Positions 1 to 8,234 of a stretch of DNA of 64,000 bases are shown one piece after another. A program made the translations under genes and the position numbers. The number at the start of each line of letters is the position of its first letter. The first letter of the stretch is position 1. The stretch is from Aliiroseovarius sp. S1123 (GTDB taxonomy: Bacteria > Pseudomonadota > Alphaproteobacteria > Rhodobacterales > Rhodobacteraceae). The stretch is from positions 177,444 through 241,443 of the forward strand of contig NZ_JALKBE010000005.1 of NCBI RefSeq assembly GCF_023015885.1. Reading direction: 5' to 3'. Below the pieces are notes generated by a model. The model had not been told where the DNA came from. It ran no database searches and saw nothing but the letters and a program-made list of their open reading frames with translations.

Positions 1-518
1 GTCTGGGTCAGGTCGAGGCCATCGTCCAGAACCAGGACAACCGCGAGCACGACCTGTTGGACAGCGACGACTACTATCAGTTCGAAGGTGGCGCAGCTGC
101 GGCGGTGTCGACCCTTCAGGGTCGCGATCGCCCTATCTATCACAACGACCACTCGCGTCCCGAGCGCCCGGTGATCCGTACGCTGGAAGATGAGATTGGT
201 CGTGTGGTCCGGTCCCGCGTTGTGAACCCGAAATGGATCGATGGGGTGAAACGCCACGGTTATAAAGGCGCGTTCGAGATCGCGGCGACGGTCGACTATA
301 TGTTCGCCTTCGCGGCCACGACGGGCGCGGTGCGCAGCCATCACTTCGATCTGGTCTATAGCGCTTTCATCGAGGATGACGATACCCGCGAGTTCATCGA
401 GGAACATAACGACCCGGCGCTGAAGGAAATCGCCGAACGTCTGCGCGAAGCGATCGAACGCGGGCTTTGGACGCCACGGTCAAACTCGGCCCGGGCGATG
501 CTGGACCAGATCCGGTGA
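1..518 (+). CDS. cobN: Cobaltochelatase subunit CobN, C-terminal end (partial)
   Basis: The reading frame is open from base 3 and stops at 518, giving the last ~171 residues of the large ATP-dependent cobaltochelatase subunit, which inserts cobalt into hydrogenobyrinate a,c-diamide together with CobS and CobT. Recognition rests on the conserved end of CobN: the segment around YHNDHSRPERPVIRTLE, then VVNPKWIDGVKRHGYKGAFE and FAFAATTGAV. The bulk of the protein (normally over 1000 residues) lies upstream of the window. The stop codon overlaps the next start as GTGA, so the following GNAT gene is probably translationally coupled. Its presence marks the aerobic-type cobalt insertion route and links this locus to cobO at 2.8 kb. 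Confidence 0.9.
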   Translation, partial: LGQVEAIVQNQDNREHDLLDSDDYYQFEGGAAAAVSTLQGRDRPIYHNDHSRPERPVIRTLEDEIGRVVRSRVVNPKWIDGVKRHGYKGAFEIAATVDYMFAFAATTGAVRSHHFDLVYSAFIEDDDTREFIEEHNDPALKEIAERLREAIERGLWTPRSNSARAMLDQIR

Positions 519-997
519 CCCCGCGACGGCTTAGGTCGGACGAAGATATGGCGCCAGTTCTGGCGCTGCTTCGCACCGCCTTCGCTGGGATGGAGGGGCG
601 GATTGATCCGCCGAGTTCTTTGCATCAGTTGACCGAGGATGGGATCGCCGCACAGGTCCGGACAGGAGAGGTCTGGGTGATCGACGAACAGGCTTGCGTG
701 TTTCTGACACCGCGCCCCGACGCCAATCCGCCCGAGCTTTATCTTGGTAAACTTGCGGTCCATCCAAACGCGCAGCGGCACGGGCTGTCACGGGCGTTGA
801 TCCATCTGGCCGAACAACGTGCACGTGCTTTACACCTGTCGGTTCTGCGTCTGAAAACGCGGGTCGAGTTGGTCGAGAACCACCACACCTTCGAACGGTT
901 GGGCTTTACCAAAACCGCTGCGTACAGCCATCCGGGATTTGATCGCCCAACGTCATTCGAGTTTTCCAAGGTTGTGACGCCTAAGCCTGTCGATTAA
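515..997 (+). CDS. GNAT-family N-acetyltransferase
   Basis: This 160-residue protein has the layout of a single-domain GNAT acetyltransferase: an N-terminal strand-helix region, a central strand (ELYLGKLAVHPNAQRHGLSR, residues ~76-95) in which the acetyl-CoA pyrophosphate loop is a variant of Q/RxxGxA, and a C-terminal ENHHTFERLGFTKTAAYSHPG segment typical of the last strands. The substrate cannot be read from sequence. I chose the GTG at 515, which overlaps the cobN stop by four bases; an earlier in-frame ATG at 467 would lie inside cobN. Its 3' end shares the stop tetranucleotide TTAA with the opposite-strand lipoprotein gene. Confidence 0.75.
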   Translation: MTPRRLRSDEDMAPVLALLRTAFAGMEGRIDPPSSLHQLTEDGIAAQVRTGEVWVIDEQACVFLTPRPDANPPELYLGKLAVHPNAQRHGLSRALIHLAEQRARALHLSVLRLKTRVELVENHHTFERLGFTKTAAYSHPGFDRPTSFEFSKVVTPKPVD

Positions 998-1308
998 GCC
1001 GCGTCGCAGTCGATCTTGGCGCGTTGAATGGCCTGATCCCCTGTCAAAGACCCTTTGACCACCTTACATCCCGTGGCCTGCTCAATCGCGATTTTCGCCC
1101 GGGCCAGAATCACCGGTACGCGGGGCAGCGCCTCGAATCCGATGCGATAGACCTCGACCCAGTTTTCGCGCTGATGCACCGAAAAGGTAGAGCCCTCGAC
1201 CTCGACCCGCGTGGTTGCAGTGTCGCGATGCATGAATTGCGGACTGGGGCTGTCGCAGGCGGCGAGGGCCGTAAAGCTCAGAAAAACAAGGGAATGGACA
1301 AGGCGCAT
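994..1308 (-). CDS. Small predicted lipoprotein
   Basis: A 104-residue protein with a lipoprotein signal: a short basic start, a hydrophobic stretch and the lipobox LAAC, so Cys18 should be the lipidated first residue of the mature protein. Two further cysteines near the end (around residues 81 and 100) may form a disulfide in the periplasm. I recognise no domain and give no function. The gene runs against the GNAT gene and their stop codons overlap within four bases. It has no obvious partner on its own strand. Confidence 0.65.
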   Translation of the reverse strand: MRLVHSLVFLSFTALAACDSPSPQFMHRDTATTRVEVEGSTFSVHQRENWVEVYRIGFEALPRVPVILARAKIAIEQATGCKVVKGSLTGDQAIQRAKIDCDAA

Positions 1309-1406
1309 GGGTTGGGTCTCCTTCCTCTGCAGATTGCGGTGTCTTGGTTAACAATCGGTAAATCCGGGCAAATTCACCCCGCGACAACCTGTACACGGGC
1401 AGGGGC

Positions 1407-1435
1407 TTGCGAACTGTTGCAATTGCAATTATAAG
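1407..1435 (+). promoter_or_regulatory. Sigma70-type promoter with a palindrome in the spacer
   Basis: TTGCGA (1407-1412), a 17-base spacer and TATAAG (1430-1435) form a good -35/-10 pair 36 bases upstream of the membrane-protein start. The spacer contains the perfect 12-bp palindrome TTGCAATTGCAA (1417-1428), a natural position for a repressor or for a spacer-remodelling activator. The regulator is unknown. Confidence 0.55.
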
Positions 1436-1470
1436 ATATTCAAGAAAACGAATATGAATGGAGAAATCCG

Positions 1471-2676
1471 ATGCAAACCTCTCGTCCCGCGGATAAATAT
1501 TCGCCGCTCTACTTCCTGGCCTCGGTCGGGGCCGGTGGCCTGTCGGTCACCTTCTTCATGTACCTGATGTTCTGGGTGAAACACCCGGGCCAGCCCGTGC
1601 CGGTCTTTGAGGACATTATGTCCGCCTTCACCACCGGATCGATGGGCATCAAGGTTGCCATCGCCGTGGCGTGGGCCGGGATTGCCGCCATGGTCTTCCT
1701 GAACCTGAAATACCTGATCTGGAACCTGAAGAGATTCTCGGCCTTCCGCAAAACAGATGCCTACACCGCGCTGAAGAACTCGAACGCAGAGACCACCATC
1801 CTTGCCATGCCGCTGGCCTTGGCGATGAGCGTAAACGGCCTGTTCGTCGCCGGTCTGGTCTTCGTGCCCGGCCTGTGGTCGATCGTGGAATACCTGTTCC
1901 CCTTCGCCATGGCGGCCTTTCTTGCCATCGGCATTCTGGCGCTGAGCTATATCGGTGACTTCCTTGGTCGTGTTCTGTCCAAAGGTGGTGTCTTCGATGT
2001 GACTGCCCATAACAGCTTTGCACAGATGCTGCCGTCCTTTGCGCTTGCCATGACCGCCGTTGGCTTTGCTGCCCCCGCCGCGATGAGCACAAACACCATC
2101 GTCGTGGGCGTATCGCTGGTTGGCTCGACCTTCTTTGGTACAGCAGCGATTGTCTATGCCGCTCTGGCCCTGTTCACCGCCTTCAACTCGATGCTGCATC
2201 ACGGCACTGCCAAGGAAGCTGCCCCAACCCTGATGATTGTTATCCCACTGATGACCATTCTGGGCATCATGTTCTTGCGCCAAGACCACGGCCTGCACGC
2301 CACCTTTGACGTCCATGGCTCGGCTGCGGAAACCATGGTGTTCCTTGCCCGCCTGATGGCAGTACAGGTCCTGTTCGGGCTACTGGGTCTGGTTGTGCTG
2401 TCGCGCGTTGGCTACTGGAAAAGCTTTGTCTTCGGGAACGAGACTTCGCCCGGTTCCTATGCGCTGGTCTGCCCGGGAGTTGCCCTGTCGGTTCTGCTGC
2501 AGTTCTTCCTGAACTCTGGTCTGGTCAAAGCTGGCGTGGTCGACAAGTTCTCGGTCATGTACTGGGTGATTTCCGCCATTGCGATTGCGTTCCAAATGGC
2601 CATGATTGTCTTGGTTGTTCGCTTGAACAAACAGCATTTTGGCCGCGTACACAGTTCGGCCGTACCAGCCGAGTAA
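1471..2676 (+). CDS. Multi-pass inner-membrane protein (TDT/TehA-like or TsoY-type, family uncertain)
   Basis: A 401-residue protein with about ten hydrophobic segments (roughly residues 12-37, 56-86, 107-136, 138-166, 182-206, 209-240, 252-275, 289-316, 328-352, 360-385). Size and span number fit the tellurite-resistance/dicarboxylate transporter (SLAC1/TehA) fold, and I also associate this type of sequence with proteins annotated TsoY in marine alphaproteobacteria, but I cannot assign it firmly. Substrate unknown. The ribosome site GGAGAA lies just upstream of the ATG. It has its own promoter with an embedded palindrome and is followed by a G+C-rich hairpin, so it is probably a single-gene regulated unit inserted between cobN and cobO. 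Confidence 0.55.
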   Translation: MQTSRPADKYSPLYFLASVGAGGLSVTFFMYLMFWVKHPGQPVPVFEDIMSAFTTGSMGIKVAIAVAWAGIAAMVFLNLKYLIWNLKRFSAFRKTDAYTALKNSNAETTILAMPLALAMSVNGLFVAGLVFVPGLWSIVEYLFPFAMAAFLAIGILALSYIGDFLGRVLSKGGVFDVTAHNSFAQMLPSFALAMTAVGFAAPAAMSTNTIVVGVSLVGSTFFGTAAIVYAALALFTAFNSMLHHGTAKEAAPTLMIVIPLMTILGIMFLRQDHGLHATFDVHGSAAETMVFLARLMAVQVLFGLLGLVVLSRVGYWKSFVFGNETSPGSYALVCPGVALSVLLQFFLNSGLVKAGVVDKFSVMYWVISAIAIAFQMAMIVLVVRLNKQHFGRVHSSAVPAE

Positions 2677-2703
2677 TATACCACTCACGGTGGCCAAAAT
2701 AGA

Positions 2704-2730
2704 CGGGCGTCCTGATTTTCGGGGCGCCCG
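2704..2730 (+). terminator. G+C-rich hairpin after the membrane-protein gene
   Basis: Nine-base arms CGGGCGTCC and GGGCGCCCG (one T-G wobble) around a 9-base loop begin 28 bases after the stop. There is no T tract behind the stem, so it is either a weak or Rho-assisted terminator or an mRNA 3'-end stabiliser ahead of cobO. Confidence 0.4.
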
Positions 2731-2789
2731 CACTTGCATCTGGTGGCATGTGCTCTCACACTGGTCTGACATTCAGAAGTGAGGCCAGA

Positions 2790-3398
2790 ATGACCGTAGA
2801 TCCCGATCGCCACGCCACAAAGATGGCAAAGAAGAAAGCCGCCCGTGACAAGATCATGGCGACGAAGACCGACAAGAAGGGTCTGATCATCGTGCATACG
2901 GGCAAGGGCAAGGGCAAAAGCTCGGCCGCGTTCGGGATGATTTTCCGCTGCATCGCTGCTGATATGAAATGCGCCGTGGTGCAGTTCATCAAGGGCGGCA
3001 TGGATTGCGGCGAGCGTGATCTGATCAACGCCAAGTTCAGCGACATTTGCGAGTTCTACACGATGGGTGAAGGCTTCACGTGGGAGACCCAAGACCGCAC
3101 CCGCGACATCGAGATGGCGCAGGCTGCGTGGGAGAAGTCGAAAGAGCTGATCCGCGATCCGTCCAACAAGATGGTCCTGCTGGACGAGATCAACATTGCC
3201 ATTCGCTACGACTATGTCGACATCAACGAGGTGGTGAAGTTCCTGGTCGAAGAGAAACCCGACATGACCCACGTGGTTCTGACCGGGCGCAATGCCTCGG
3301 ACGATCTGATCGAGATTGCCGATCTGGTGACCGAGATGGAGTTGGTGAAGCACCCGTTCCGGTCGGGCATCAAAGCGCAGATTGGGGTCGAATACTGA
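2790..3398 (+). CDS. cobO: Cob(I)yrinic acid a,c-diamide adenosyltransferase
   Basis: A 202-residue cytosolic enzyme that transfers the 5'-deoxyadenosyl group of ATP to Co(I) corrinoids, the step following cobalt insertion and reduction. The CobA/CobO/BtuR family signature is present: the P-loop HTGKGKGKSSAAFG near residues 36-49, the strand VVQFIKGG, and the Walker-B-like segment MVLLDEINIAIRY. The length is usual for the family. The start is the ATG at 2790, preceded by GAGGCC; an in-frame ATG 42 bases upstream lacks a ribosome site. The cobN tail lies 2.3 kb upstream, separated by three unrelated genes, and a small gene follows after 23 bases. Confidence 0.93.
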   Translation: MTVDPDRHATKMAKKKAARDKIMATKTDKKGLIIVHTGKGKGKSSAAFGMIFRCIAADMKCAVVQFIKGGMDCGERDLINAKFSDICEFYTMGEGFTWETQDRTRDIEMAQAAWEKSKELIRDPSNKMVLLDEINIAIRYDYVDINEVVKFLVEEKPDMTHVVLTGRNASDDLIEIADLVTEMELVKHPFRSGIKAQIGVEY

Positions 3399-3421
3399 TC
3401 CCCTAAACGGGAGGAGAAACG

Positions 3422-3733
3422 ATGCCGAGATTCTACATGGCCTATCACGAGCCGACGGATGTGCCCGACGATCAGAAGGCTAAGATGCAGGCTGCGTATA
3501 AGGCGTGGATCGCCAAATACGCGGACGTGTTCGAAATGCCCGAGACGCCCTTTAAGGCACAATGGACCGTGGATGGTGATGGCCACCGCGAAGGGTTCAA
3601 GCAGCCGATGATGGGTTTTTGCGTGATCAACGCGCCGGACGCGGACACGGCCTTGGCGATTGCCAGTGAAAACAGCTTCATCCAGATGGGCACGATCCAT
3701 CTGGCCGAGCTAATGGAGATGCCGAAGGGCTGA
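3422..3733 (+). CDS. Conserved small protein, unknown function
   Basis: A 103-residue soluble protein starting MPRFYMAYHE with a strong ribosome site (GGGAGGAGAA). The pattern of a short strand at the N-terminus, an acidic helix, a central WTVDGDG turn, then GFCVINAPDADTALAIA looks like the YCII / dimeric alpha-beta barrel type (residues ~62-80 resemble the end of such a domain), but the family assignment is tentative. It follows cobO by 23 bases on the same strand, so the two probably share a transcript; whether it has anything to do with cobalamin is not known. Confidence 0.6.
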   Translation: MPRFYMAYHEPTDVPDDQKAKMQAAYKAWIAKYADVFEMPETPFKAQWTVDGDGHREGFKQPMMGFCVINAPDADTALAIASENSFIQMGTIHLAELMEMPKG

Positions 3734-3756
3734 TCCCTAGCGCCGGGGCGTGGCGG

Positions 3757-5412
3757 TCACCCCGCCTCGCCCTGTGCGCGCAACTGATCCAGCGTCAGCC
3801 CCGGCGTGGCGACCTGCTGGTCCACCACCAACTCGATGACAGCCAGTTTGCCTGACGCTTCGGCGCGGCGGAAAGCTGCTTCGAAGTCTTCCGTTCGCGT
3901 GACCGTTTCCCCATGGCCTCCATAGGCGCGGGCCAGATCCGCAAAATCGGGATTCGCCATATCCGTGCCCGAGACGCGCGCCGGGTAGGTGCGTTCTTGG
4001 TGCATCCGGATGGTACCATAGCGCCCGTTGTTCACGATGATCGCGATGGGTTTGGCACCGTGCTGCACGGCGGTCGACATCTCGTTCAGGGTCATCTGAA
4101 ATTCGCCATCCCCAAGCCATGCAATGACGGTGCGGTCAGGATGTTGCAGGCTGGCGGCTACTGCGGCCGGGAAGCCATAGCCCATCGAGCCCGAGGTCGG
4201 GGCCAACTGCGTGCCGTATTCCTTGAAGCGGAAGTAGCGGTGCAGCCATGTGGCATAGTTTCCGGCTCCGTTGGTCATGATGGTGTCGTTAGGCAGAGTG
4301 TCCGACAGCCAGTGCATGATGCGCTCCAGCTTGACCGGGCCGGGGGTCTCGACCGGGGTCTGGAACGCGTCATAAGCTGCGCGGCCTTGTTGCGTCCATT
4401 CCGCCCACGGGGTGGCGGTCAGCGCGGGCTGCGCGCCAAGCGCCGAAATCGCTGAGGGGCCGGTCGCCAGCACAGTTTGGTCGGCGTGATAAACGCGACC
4501 CAGCTCTTCTGCGCAGGGATAGACATGCACGATCCGCTTGCCGGTCTGGATCGGGTTCAGCATCTCGTAGCTGCCAGTCACGATGTCGCCCAAGCGGCTG
4601 CCGAGAACGACCAACGTGTCGGCCGCGCCGAACATGGTTTTCAGCGCCGGGTTAATGCCAAGGCCGAGGTCTCCGACATAGTTCGGGTGGCGGTTGTCGA
4701 CATAGTCCTGACGGCGGAAGGCCGTGGCGACGGGCAGGGCATTGGCGGCGGCGAATTCCATCAGCGCCGCACCCGCTTCAGCCGTCCAACCCGGACCGCC
4801 TGCGATCAGAAGCGGACGCGCGGAGGTCGCAATCGCGGCCATGATGGCACCTGCGTCCGCGCTGGACACGTTGCCCTGCGTGGCGGGTACGGCGGGGCGA
4901 TCCGGCACATCAGCTACGTCGCTGAGCATATCCTCGGGCAGGGCGACCACGACGGGACCGGGGCGTCCGGTGCGGGCGACATGGAAGGCGCGGGCGAGGT
5001 ATTCGGGCAGGCGATCGGTCTGGTCAACCTCGCAGGACCACTTGGCAAGCGGGCCAAAGAAAGCACGATAGTCGACTTCCTGAAACGCTCCGCGATCCCG
5101 GTGGCCGCGTGCAATCTGGCCGACGAACACCACCATTGGCGTGGCGTCCTGCATGGCGACGTGAATGCCGGAAGACGCATTTGTCGCCCCCGGCCCGCGT
5201 GTTACGAACAACACGCCCGGCGCGCCGGTCAGCTTGCCATGTGCCTCGGCCATCATCGCCGCGCCGCCTTCCTGACGGCAGACCACATTTTCGATCCCAC
5301 TGTCGTAAAGCCCGTCCAGTGCGGCCAGAAAGCTTTCGCCGGGCACGGAAAAGACGCGGCTCACGCCTTCAGTTTTCAGGTGATCGACAAGGATTTGTCC
5401 GCCGTGGCGCAT
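3757..5412 (-). CDS. Thiamine-diphosphate-dependent enzyme of the acetolactate synthase family
   Basis: A 551-residue three-domain TPP enzyme. The N-terminal PYR domain carries the catalytic glutamate in VCRQEGGAAMMAEAHGKLTG (about residues 44-63), the middle domain spans roughly 190-330, and the C-terminal PP domain has the ThDP/Mg motif starting GDGEFQMTLNEM (about residue 434) and ending NN. Family members include acetolactate synthase, benzoylformate and oxalyl-CoA decarboxylases. The gene is not beside an ilvN-type regulatory subunit or other ilv genes, so biosynthetic acetolactate synthase is less likely than a catabolic or accessory role; the substrate is not assigned. It runs opposite to its flanking genes and is probably monocistronic. 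Confidence 0.8.
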   Translation of the reverse strand: MRHGGQILVDHLKTEGVSRVFSVPGESFLAALDGLYDSGIENVVCRQEGGAAMMAEAHGKLTGAPGVLFVTRGPGATNASSGIHVAMQDATPMVVFVGQIARGHRDRGAFQEVDYRAFFGPLAKWSCEVDQTDRLPEYLARAFHVARTGRPGPVVVALPEDMLSDVADVPDRPAVPATQGNVSSADAGAIMAAIATSARPLLIAGGPGWTAEAGAALMEFAAANALPVATAFRRQDYVDNRHPNYVGDLGLGINPALKTMFGAADTLVVLGSRLGDIVTGSYEMLNPIQTGKRIVHVYPCAEELGRVYHADQTVLATGPSAISALGAQPALTATPWAEWTQQGRAAYDAFQTPVETPGPVKLERIMHWLSDTLPNDTIMTNGAGNYATWLHRYFRFKEYGTQLAPTSGSMGYGFPAAVAASLQHPDRTVIAWLGDGEFQMTLNEMSTAVQHGAKPIAIIVNNGRYGTIRMHQERTYPARVSGTDMANPDFADLARAYGGHGETVTRTEDFEAAFRRAEASGKLAVIELVVDQQVATPGLTLDQLRAQGEAG

Positions 5413-5486
5413 GGGTAAGTCTCGTCTTATCTTGACCTCTCATGTCGCGCGCCCCACATCCTTGGGACGCGAACAAGGAGGTTCAT

Positions 5487-6032
5487 TTGTCCAAACACCA
5501 ATTGCTTGGCATGTCCGGTTCCCTGCGTAAAGACGCAACCAACCGGTTCTTGCTGCGAAATGCTGCGCGGCTTTATGGCGATGCGGATTACGTCGAGGCA
5601 GATTTGAACTTGCCGCTTTACGATGGCGACCTTGAGGATGCCGAGGGGATCCCCGAAAGCGTGGCGAAACTGGCGGCGCAGATTGCAGCAGCGGACGCGG
5701 TGATCATCTCGACGCCGGAGTACAACAAGATGCTGACCGGCGTTTTGAAGAATGCGCTGGATTGGGTCAGCCGGGTGAAGCCTCATCCTTGGCAGGGCAA
5801 GCCTGTTGCCGTGATGTCGGCCGCCGGAGGTCGCGCGGGCGGAGAACGGGCGCAGGCGTCTTTGGTGGCGGCAATGGTGCCGTTTCAGCCCAAGCTTGTG
5901 ATCGGGCCAGAGATCGCTGTGGCGGGCAGTTCGAAAGAATTCGACGAAAATGGCAATCTGACGAATGAGCGCTACGAGGCCAATCTGGTGAAGCTGATGG
6001 GGAAGCTGAGGGCCGCCGCGGATCAGTCCTGA
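5487..6032 (+). CDS. NADPH-dependent FMN reductase family protein
   Basis: A 181-residue flavodoxin-like protein. Family marks are the phosphate-binding loop GMSGSLRKDATNRFLLRNA near the N-terminus and STPEYNKMLTGVLKNALDW near residue 78, the classic flavin-reductase/chromate-quinone reductase motif; AAGGRAGGERAQ follows. It probably reduces FMN or quinone-like substrates with NAD(P)H. I chose the TTG at 5487 because a perfect AAGGAGG ends five bases upstream; an in-frame ATG at 5442 has no ribosome site. Its last ten bases overlap the convergent VOC gene. Confidence 0.85.
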   Translation: MSKHQLLGMSGSLRKDATNRFLLRNAARLYGDADYVEADLNLPLYDGDLEDAEGIPESVAKLAAQIAAADAVIISTPEYNKMLTGVLKNALDWVSRVKPHPWQGKPVAVMSAAGGRAGGERAQASLVAAMVPFQPKLVIGPEIAVAGSSKEFDENGNLTNERYEANLVKLMGKLRAAADQS

Positions 6033-6427
6033 AGCCGCTCAGCGATTTCGATCAGGTTTCCATCGGGGTCGCGAATGTAGATTGACTGGATTGGAAACTG
6101 TGCGCCGGTACGAGGCACAGGCCCTTCGACGATCGCGACGTTCTGTGTCTTCAAATGGGTCATCCACGCTTCCAGCGGTGTGTCCGACAGAAAACACAGA
6201 TCGGCGCTTCCTGGCGTTGGGGTCGCCGCTTTAGGGTCGAATTCTCTGCCTGCCTGATGCAGGTTGATCTTCTGACGACCAAACTCCAAGGCCCAACGGG
6301 CCGTGCCATCGGCGACCTTGAACTGGATCGCAGTCATGCCTAGCACGTTGGCGTAGAAGGTTGCTGTCTGGTCAATGTTGGCGACTGTCAGGACGAAGTG
6401 ATCCAGTGAGCTTAGTGTCGGTGTCAT
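6023..6427 (-). CDS. VOC-family (glyoxalase/dioxygenase fold) protein
   Basis: A 134-residue single VOC module: opening SLDHFVLTVANIDQTATFYA with the first metal-ligand histidine, then ALEFGRQKINLHQ, and closing IYIRDPDGNLIEIAE with the final glutamate. This matches small fosfomycin-resistance/glyoxalase-like proteins often found in dioxygenase-associated families. The exact substrate is not readable. It follows the FAD oxidoreductase gene on the minus strand by 12 bases and is probably cotranscribed with it; the 3' end overlaps the flavin reductase gene. Confidence 0.85.
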   Translation of the reverse strand: MTPTLSSLDHFVLTVANIDQTATFYANVLGMTAIQFKVADGTARWALEFGRQKINLHQAGREFDPKAATPTPGSADLCFLSDTPLEAWMTHLKTQNVAIVEGPVPRTGAQFPIQSIYIRDPDGNLIEIAERLQD

Positions 6428-6439
6428 GCGGATGTGCTC

Positions 6440-7480
6440 CTACAAGCTGGCCTCGACCCGGAAATCTTCGGGGATCTCGTCGCGGCCTTCCAATACCAGA
6501 TCCGCCATCAACTCCCCCACCCGCGGGCCCATACCGAAGCCGATCTTGAAGCCGCCATTGGCGATGAAGGCGCCGGGGCGGCCGGGGTATTCACCCAGCA
6601 TCGGCGCGCGTGATTTGGCGCGGGGGCGGACGCCCGCCCAGCGTTCGATCACCGGGGCGTCTGCAAGGGCCGGGCAGGCGGCGCGGGCGCGGGCGATAAC
6701 CTCGTCCAGTGCATCGTCACAGCTGGATGGATCGTCAAACTCACGTTCACTGGTGGACCCGATGGCGACCGTGCCATCCGCGTGGGGGATGATGTGCACG
6801 GCATCTGCAAACAGCTGCGGCATATCGCGGGCGTCATAGTCCAGAAGCGCGCTTTGTCCTTTGACACCGTTGCCAACGGGTTTGCCCAATTCCTCGGACA
6901 GTTTTACCATGCCCTGCCAGCCGGTCGCCCAGACCTCGGTCCCTTCCGAGGGGCCGTCGGTCACGACTTCGCCACCCTTGGCTTGGATTGCAGCGACCAA
7001 AGCGGCACCTGCCCGGCGGGGGCTCATCCGGGCGGTCAGTGTGTCGTAGATCAGGAAGCCCGTGGGGCTGATCGGCGCCCAATCGGGGAAGTCCGACGCT
7101 GGGCGCACCTGCCACACGGCTTTGCCTTGCCACAGCGTGTCGGCCTCGGCCGCGCGGGACTTGGCAAGGTCCAGCAGGCGTTCATCTGCGATGGGTTGTA
7201 AACGGCCTGACCGCGCATAACCGGGGGATTTTCCTGACACCGCTTCGACCTCGGCCCAATACGCTTCCGCCATGATCAGGCTGTCGAATTGAAAGGCTTT
7301 CTTGGCGTTCCAGCGTTCGGGGACATGCGGGGCCAGCGCGCCGACCAGACCTCCGGATGATCCCGCGCCCGGCCCATTCGGGTCGATCACCCGCACCTTC
7401 GCGCCACGTTTGGCGCAGCTCCATGCAACCGATAGGCCAAAGATCCCCGCGCCGTAAACTGTCACATCAGCGATTGCCAT
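6440..7480 (-). CDS. FAD-dependent oxidoreductase of the DadA/MnmC C-terminal type
   Basis: A 346-residue flavoprotein with an N-terminal dinucleotide fold, VTVYGAGIFGLSVAWSCAKRG followed by the acidic strand end VIDPN, and a C-terminal FAD segment (GAFIANGGFKIGFGMGPRVG). This is the glycine/D-amino-acid oxidase superfamily. It is divergent from and only 55 bases away from a stand-alone MnmD. In E. coli the equivalent two domains are fused in MnmC, where the oxidase half removes the carboxymethyl group from cmnm5s2U34. I infer that this protein may supply that oxidase activity, although the family is broad and a D-amino-acid substrate is possible. Confidence 0.8.
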   Translation of the reverse strand: MAIADVTVYGAGIFGLSVAWSCAKRGAKVRVIDPNGPGAGSSGGLVGALAPHVPERWNAKKAFQFDSLIMAEAYWAEVEAVSGKSPGYARSGRLQPIADERLLDLAKSRAAEADTLWQGKAVWQVRPASDFPDWAPISPTGFLIYDTLTARMSPRRAGAALVAAIQAKGGEVVTDGPSEGTEVWATGWQGMVKLSEELGKPVGNGVKGQSALLDYDARDMPQLFADAVHIIPHADGTVAIGSTSEREFDDPSSCDDALDEVIARARAACPALADAPVIERWAGVRPRAKSRAPMLGEYPGRPGAFIANGGFKIGFGMGPRVGELMADLVLEGRDEIPEDFRVEASL

Positions 7481-7535
7481 CAGAGCTATCCTTCTTCATG
7501 TTCGCGCAGGTTTCAAAAGCGTTCTAGGGCAGATC

Positions 7536-8225
7536 ATGACAAAGCGCCAGACAACGACCACCGCGGCGACGATCACGTGGAAAGACAGCGGCGTGCCGGT
7601 GGCGGATCGGTTCGACGATCCCTATTTCTCGCTTGAAGATGGGCTGGCCGAGACGCGGCATGTCTTCATCGACGGCAATGATTTGGCTAACCGCTTTCGC
7701 CCGAGTTTCCAGATTGCCGAGCTGGGCTTTGGCACCGGTCTGAACATGCTGGCCGCGTTCATCGCGTGGCGCGCTTCGGGATCGCCCGAGGGGGCTGGGT
7801 TCACCTCGTTCGAGGCTTTCCCGATGGACGCCGCCGACATCGACCGCGCCCTGCAAACCTTCCCAGAGGCGCATGCGGTGGCTGGGCCTTTCCTGACGGC
7901 GTGGGCTGACGGAGCGCGGCGCTTTGATCTGGACGGGTTCACGGTCGAGGTGATCGAAGGCGACGCGCGCGAAACCCTCGCGGCTTGGGATGGAAAGGCG
8001 GATGCGTGGTTCCTCGACGGCTTCTCGCCCGCGAAGAACCCCGAACTGTGGGGCGAGGACCTTATGGCACAGGTTGGCATCCACACCGCGCCAAATGGCA
8101 CGTTTGCGACATATACCGCCGCAGGTTTTGTGCGCCGTGCCCTAGACGCGGCGGGTTTCGATGTGGAACGTGTATCCGGATACGGGCGCAAGCGGCATAT
8201 GAGCCGTGGAACATTGCGGCCCTAG
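7536..8225 (+). CDS. mnmD: tRNA (5-methylaminomethyl-2-thiouridylate)-methyltransferase MnmD
   Basis: A 229-residue SAM-dependent methyltransferase matching the N-terminal domain of MnmC. The SAM-binding segment is IAELGFGTGLNMLAAF (about residues 63-78), and the family signature WFLDGFSPAKNPELWGEDL lies near residues 157-175; ATYTAAGFVRRAL follows. It methylates nm5s2U at the wobble position of certain tRNAs. Here it is a free-standing domain, as in several alphaproteobacteria and Gram-positives, and the oxidase half is coded by the adjacent divergent gene. The EamA transporter gene follows within ten bases. Confidence 0.88.
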   Translation: MTKRQTTTTAATITWKDSGVPVADRFDDPYFSLEDGLAETRHVFIDGNDLANRFRPSFQIAELGFGTGLNMLAAFIAWRASGSPEGAGFTSFEAFPMDAADIDRALQTFPEAHAVAGPFLTAWADGARRFDLDGFTVEVIEGDARETLAAWDGKADAWFLDGFSPAKNPELWGEDLMAQVGIHTAPNGTFATYTAAGFVRRALDAAGFDVERVSGYGRKRHMSRGTLRP

Positions 8226-8234
8226 AAGGACGCA

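Noticed and set aside
1429..2316. 295-codon minus-strand frame rich in Gly, His and Gln
   Set aside because: Complement of transmembrane coding sequence; composition is an artefact.
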